64,000 nt of DNA from JACCZX01 sp963791315 (GTDB taxonomy: Bacteria; Pseudomonadota; Gammaproteobacteria; Burkholderiales; Burkholderiaceae_F). Every line of letters begins with the position of its first letter. Within the stretch, counting starts at the first letter, position 1. Positions 61,341 through 64,000 of this stretch are shown here, one piece after another. The translations under genes were made by a program, and so were the position numbers. The stretch spans positions 1 to 64,000 of the forward strand of contig CAWBRQ010000001.1 in NCBI GenBank assembly GCA_963791315.1. The letters are read 5' to 3'. The notes beneath the pieces are model-generated. The model saw only the letters and a program-made list of their open reading frames with translations, did not search any database and was not told where the DNA came from.

Positions 61341-62687
61341 ATGAAGGACATTCCGGACACCGCGGCACCCCGGCCGGTTCTTTCGGTCTTCGATGCCGCA
61401 ATGATCGTCGTTGGAATCGTCATCGGCGCCGGCATTTTCAAAACGCCATCGATGGTTGCGGGCATCACGGGCTCCGTCGATTGGATGTTGATCGCGTGGG
61501 TATTGGGTGGCGTGCTCTCACTGATCGGTGCGCTTTGTTATGCAGAGTTGGCAAGCGCGTTTCCGCACGCGGGCGGCGACTATCACTTTTTAACGCGAGC
61601 GTACGGGCGCGATATCAGCTTCTTCTTTGGGTGGGCGCGCATTGCTGTCATTACGACTGGGTCAATTGCGCTGCTCGCCTTTGTTTTCGGCGACTACATG
61701 AGCCGCGTTGTCTCGCTTGGATCCAGGTCGTCGGCAATTTATGCGGCACTGACCGTGATCGTGCTGACAGCGTTCAATGTCATCGGCTTGCGCGCATCGT
61801 CTCGTGTTCAAAACATTCTGACGATTTTCGAAGTTTCTGGTCTGCTGCTGGTCACATTGGCGGGTCTTTTGGCGACCGCCGATGTAGCGGCGCCCGCAAC
61901 GGCAGCCTCGGTACCAACGTCGGGCTTGCCGCCCGGGTTCGGGTTCGCAATGGTGTTCGTGCTGTTTACCTACAGCGGCTGGAATGAAGGTGCGTACATA
62001 TCGGCTGAAGTAAAAGGTGGCCCGCGCGCGATCGTGCGAACGCTTCTCGTTGCTATCGCTGTGATCACGCTGGTCTACGTCTGCTTTGTTCTCGCACTGC
62101 TACACGGACTCGGCTTGGCTGGCATGCAGCAGAGCAAAGCGGTCGGCGCCGATGTAATGCAAGCCGCGTTCGGGCCGTTCGGTGGGCAGCTGATCGGTGC
62201 GATCGTCGGGATTGCGATTTTGACGTCGGTCAACTCGACGATGATCGTTGGAGCGCGCAGCAACTACGCGCTGGGGCAAGATTGGCCGCAACTGAGCTTC
62301 ATGAGCAACTGGCGAAGTGACAAGAGCGTTCCGCTGGTGGCATTTCTTGTGCAAGGTGTGCTCGCACTTGCATTGATCGCGTTTGGAGCCTTGCAGCAGG
62401 ATGGCTTCTCGGCGATGGTCGAGTTCACTGCGCCGGTATTTTGGTTTTTCTTTCTGCTGACGGGAGTTGCTTTGTTCGTGCTCCGCTTTCGCGAACCGAC
62501 AATCGCTCGCCCGTTCAAGGTGCCGCTGTATCCGATCCTGCCGATCGTTTTCATTGCCACGTGTGGTTACCTGTTTTATTCCAGTGTCACGTACGCGCAG
62601 TCACAACAAGCGGTCAGCATTGCGCTTTACGTGATGCTGACAGGTTTGGTCGTGTGGGGACTGCTGCGGCTGACCCGCAAGCGTTGA
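61341..62687 (+). CDS. APC-superfamily amino acid permease
   Basis: VLSVFDAAMIVVGIVIGAGI, then FKTPSMVAGITGS, is the first helix with the GIGAGIF-like loop. AELASAFPHAGGDYHFLTRA, GFAMVFVLFTYSGWNEGAYI and about twelve membrane segments follow, ending WGLLRLTRKR. 448 residues, intact. Secondary transporter for an amino acid or related compound (LAT-like group). Confidence 0.9.
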   Translation: MKDIPDTAAPRPVLSVFDAAMIVVGIVIGAGIFKTPSMVAGITGSVDWMLIAWVLGGVLSLIGALCYAELASAFPHAGGDYHFLTRAYGRDISFFFGWARIAVITTGSIALLAFVFGDYMSRVVSLGSRSSAIYAALTVIVLTAFNVIGLRASSRVQNILTIFEVSGLLLVTLAGLLATADVAAPATAASVPTSGLPPGFGFAMVFVLFTYSGWNEGAYISAEVKGGPRAIVRTLLVAIAVITLVYVCFVLALLHGLGLAGMQQSKAVGADVMQAAFGPFGGQLIGAIVGIAILTSVNSTMIVGARSNYALGQDWPQLSFMSNWRSDKSVPLVAFLVQGVLALALIAFGALQQDGFSAMVEFTAPVFWFFFLLTGVALFVLRFREPTIARPFKVPLYPILPIVFIATCGYLFYSSVTYAQSQQAVSIALYVMLTGLVVWGLLRLTRKR

Positions 62688-62740
62688 CGCATTTCGGCCT
62701 GGCATAGCATCGTCCGCGCAGTGTTCTATGCTGCGCGGCA

Positions 62741-63443
62741 ATGCAACTACTGCAAGCGTTCAAAGTGCTGGCGCTCGCCGATTGGCTGGCGCTGGCCTGG
62801 TTTTTCGTCGCTTGGGTTAGCTACGCGATGTTTGCGGGGCGGCGTACCCGAATGGAAGGCTCGTTGCTCGCCAACACCAATCGTTACCGACTGCTATGGA
62901 TGATGCAAACGACGAGCCGCGAAAACAGAGTGGTGGACGCGGTGGTTGTGCAGAATCTGTCAACCAGCCCGTCGTTTTTCGCATCGACGACCATCCTGAT
63001 CATCGGTGGAGTGCTTGCGCGTGCTCGGTACTCAGGGCGCCGCCGATCTAATCAAAGAGTTTCCGTTCACGACAGTCACCAGTCCGTTCGTGTTCGACCT
63101 GAAGCTCATGTTGCTGCTAATTATCTTCGTATATGCGTTTTTCAGGTTTACGTGGTCGATGCGGCAGTACACGTTTGGCGCGCTGTTGATCGCGTCAATG
63201 CCAGAGGCCAAGGTTTTCGACAGCGGCCAGGCCGACCGGCAGGAGTTTGCGGAGCGTGCAGGCCGAATCGTCGGCATGGCGGCCGAGACCTTTAACGACG
63301 GCTTACGCGCCTATTACATGTCCTTCGCGCTGCTGATGTGGTTTTCTTCTCCGCTGGCCTTTGCTGTAGCCACTGCCGGCATCGTATTCCTGCTTTACCA
63401 GCGTGAATTCAGATCGGACGTACTTGAAGTGTTGCGCGGCTGA
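62741..63443 (+). CDS. DUF599 membrane protein, one frameshift
   Basis: ALADWLALAWFFVAWVSYAM, then FAGRRTRMEGSLLANTNRYR, is the DUF599 opening, with TSPSFFASTTILIIGGVLA. A break near 63,020 leads to LGTQGAADLIKEFPFTTVTS, then FDLKLMLLLIIFVYAFFRFT and FNDGLRAYYMSFALLMWFSS. About 233 residues joined, four membrane helices. Function unknown. Confidence 0.85.
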
Positions 63444-63458
63444 GCGAGCGGCTGCCGC

Positions 63459-64000
63459 ATGAGCATTTTCTATGCACGATACGCCCTGCGTCGCCCGCTG
63501 CTCACTTGTTCCATGTGACGTGCCGCGTCGAGCAGCCCGATCCGCACGGCCAGCGCTTCATGCTGCCGGCCTGGATTCCCGGCAGCTACATGATTCGCGA
63601 GTTCGCGCGCAACATCGTGCGAATCAGCGCACTCGCCGATGGTCGCCGGGTCGCGCTGGAAAAAATAGACAAACACACGTGGCGCGCACCATCGGCGAAA
63701 CAGATCGAGGTCGCCTACGAGGTCTATGCGTGGGACCTATCGGTGCGAGCGGCGCATCTGGATGAAACACACGGGTTTTTCAACGGTACATCGCTGTTTC
63801 TATCGCCGCTCGGCCTGCAACACGAGCACTGTGCGGTCGACATTCTGCCGCCGGCCGGTGCACGTTATCGGAACTGGCGAGTCGCCACTGCGCTCGCGCC
63901 GGCGCGAGGAACGCGACGTCACGCTTTTGGGCGCTACGAAGCTGCTAACTACGACGAGCTGATCGACTGCCCGGTCGAAATCGGAGAGTTTCAACTGGGC
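63459..64000 (+). CDS. Peptidase M61 family (glycyl aminopeptidase-like), N-terminal part
   Basis: ATG at 63459 reads MSIFYARY; after a break near 63,480 the family text appears: SPAAHLFHVTCRVEQPDPHG, RFMLPAWIPGSYMIREFARN and DKHTWRAPSAKQIEVAYEVY, then HLDETHGFFNGTSLFLSPLG and YDELIDCPVEIGEFQLG at the edge. M61 proteins are zinc metallopeptidases of about 600 residues; the HExxH and PDZ parts lie beyond the window. Confidence 0.8.

Overview
The window holds two kinds of DNA that do not obviously belong together. From about 13.1 kb to the end it reads as a high-GC betaproteobacterium (Burkholderiales-like, judged from the 16S text, the imuA-imuB-dnaE2 SOS cassette, the Dpp-type peptide transporters and the 16S-Ile-Ala-23S-5S rRNA operon). 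From 1 to about 12.85 kb every recognisable gene is of planctomycete type: an ECF sigma factor of the TIGR02999 kind, a giant Ser/Thr kinase with WD40 repeats, a sulfatase, a HEAT/WD40-protein tail and an IS4 transposase tail. In that left part reading frames break every few hundred bases, and two genes are fused mid-domain to unrelated genes. I read it as a low-quality and probably chimeric contig end, not as a gene transfer.

Layout. 1-12.85 kb: glycosyltransferase and phosphatase-superfamily genes, an IS4 remnant, an ECF sigma / secreted protein / WD40-kinase cluster (all minus strand), then small fragments and two chimeric genes bounded by related palindromes. 13.1-16.6 kb: a 5'-truncated dpp cluster (dppD', dppF, dppA). 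16.6-24.7 kb, minus strand: a penicillin acylase, then dnaE2, imuB and imuA behind a perfect LexA box. 24.86-33.0 kb, plus strand: an integron-type cassette array with seven supported attC sites plus half, collapsed or degenerate sites, carrying LMW phosphatase, HIT, VOC, metallo-beta-lactamase-fold, GNAT, peptide deformylase, KOW, Kdo hydroxylase and GrpB genes. No integrase gene is in the window, so locally this is a CALIN (cluster of attC sites lacking an integrase). 33.1-38.8 kb: a complete second dpp operon (dppA-B-C-D-F).

38.8-47.6 kb: more short plus-strand genes of the kinds usual in cassettes (P-loop kinase, RibD-like reductase, two GFA proteins, DUF1348, ankyrin, cupin, DUF1801, DUF167, ClpX-type zinc finger), without good attC sites, plus a wax-synthase/hydrolase mini-operon at 43.1-46.1 kb. 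47.6-49.8 kb: a cNMP-domain flavoprotein and an SRPBCC protein. 49.87-55.7 kb, minus strand: the rRNA operon, whose 23S gene carries two intervening sequences, at the helix-25 and helix-45 positions. 55.7-64 kb: enoyl-CoA hydratase, a PAS-GAF-GGDEF-EAL protein, a quinone-type oxidoreductase, an exported methyltransferase-fold protein, an APC permease, a DUF599 protein and the start of an M61 peptidase.

The most notable points are the integrase-less cassette array lying directly against an SOS-controlled mutagenesis operon, the doubly interrupted 23S rRNA, and the chimeric left end. Many genes outside the cassette array carry one or more single-base frame breaks. These look like residual sequencing errors and were bridged when naming products.
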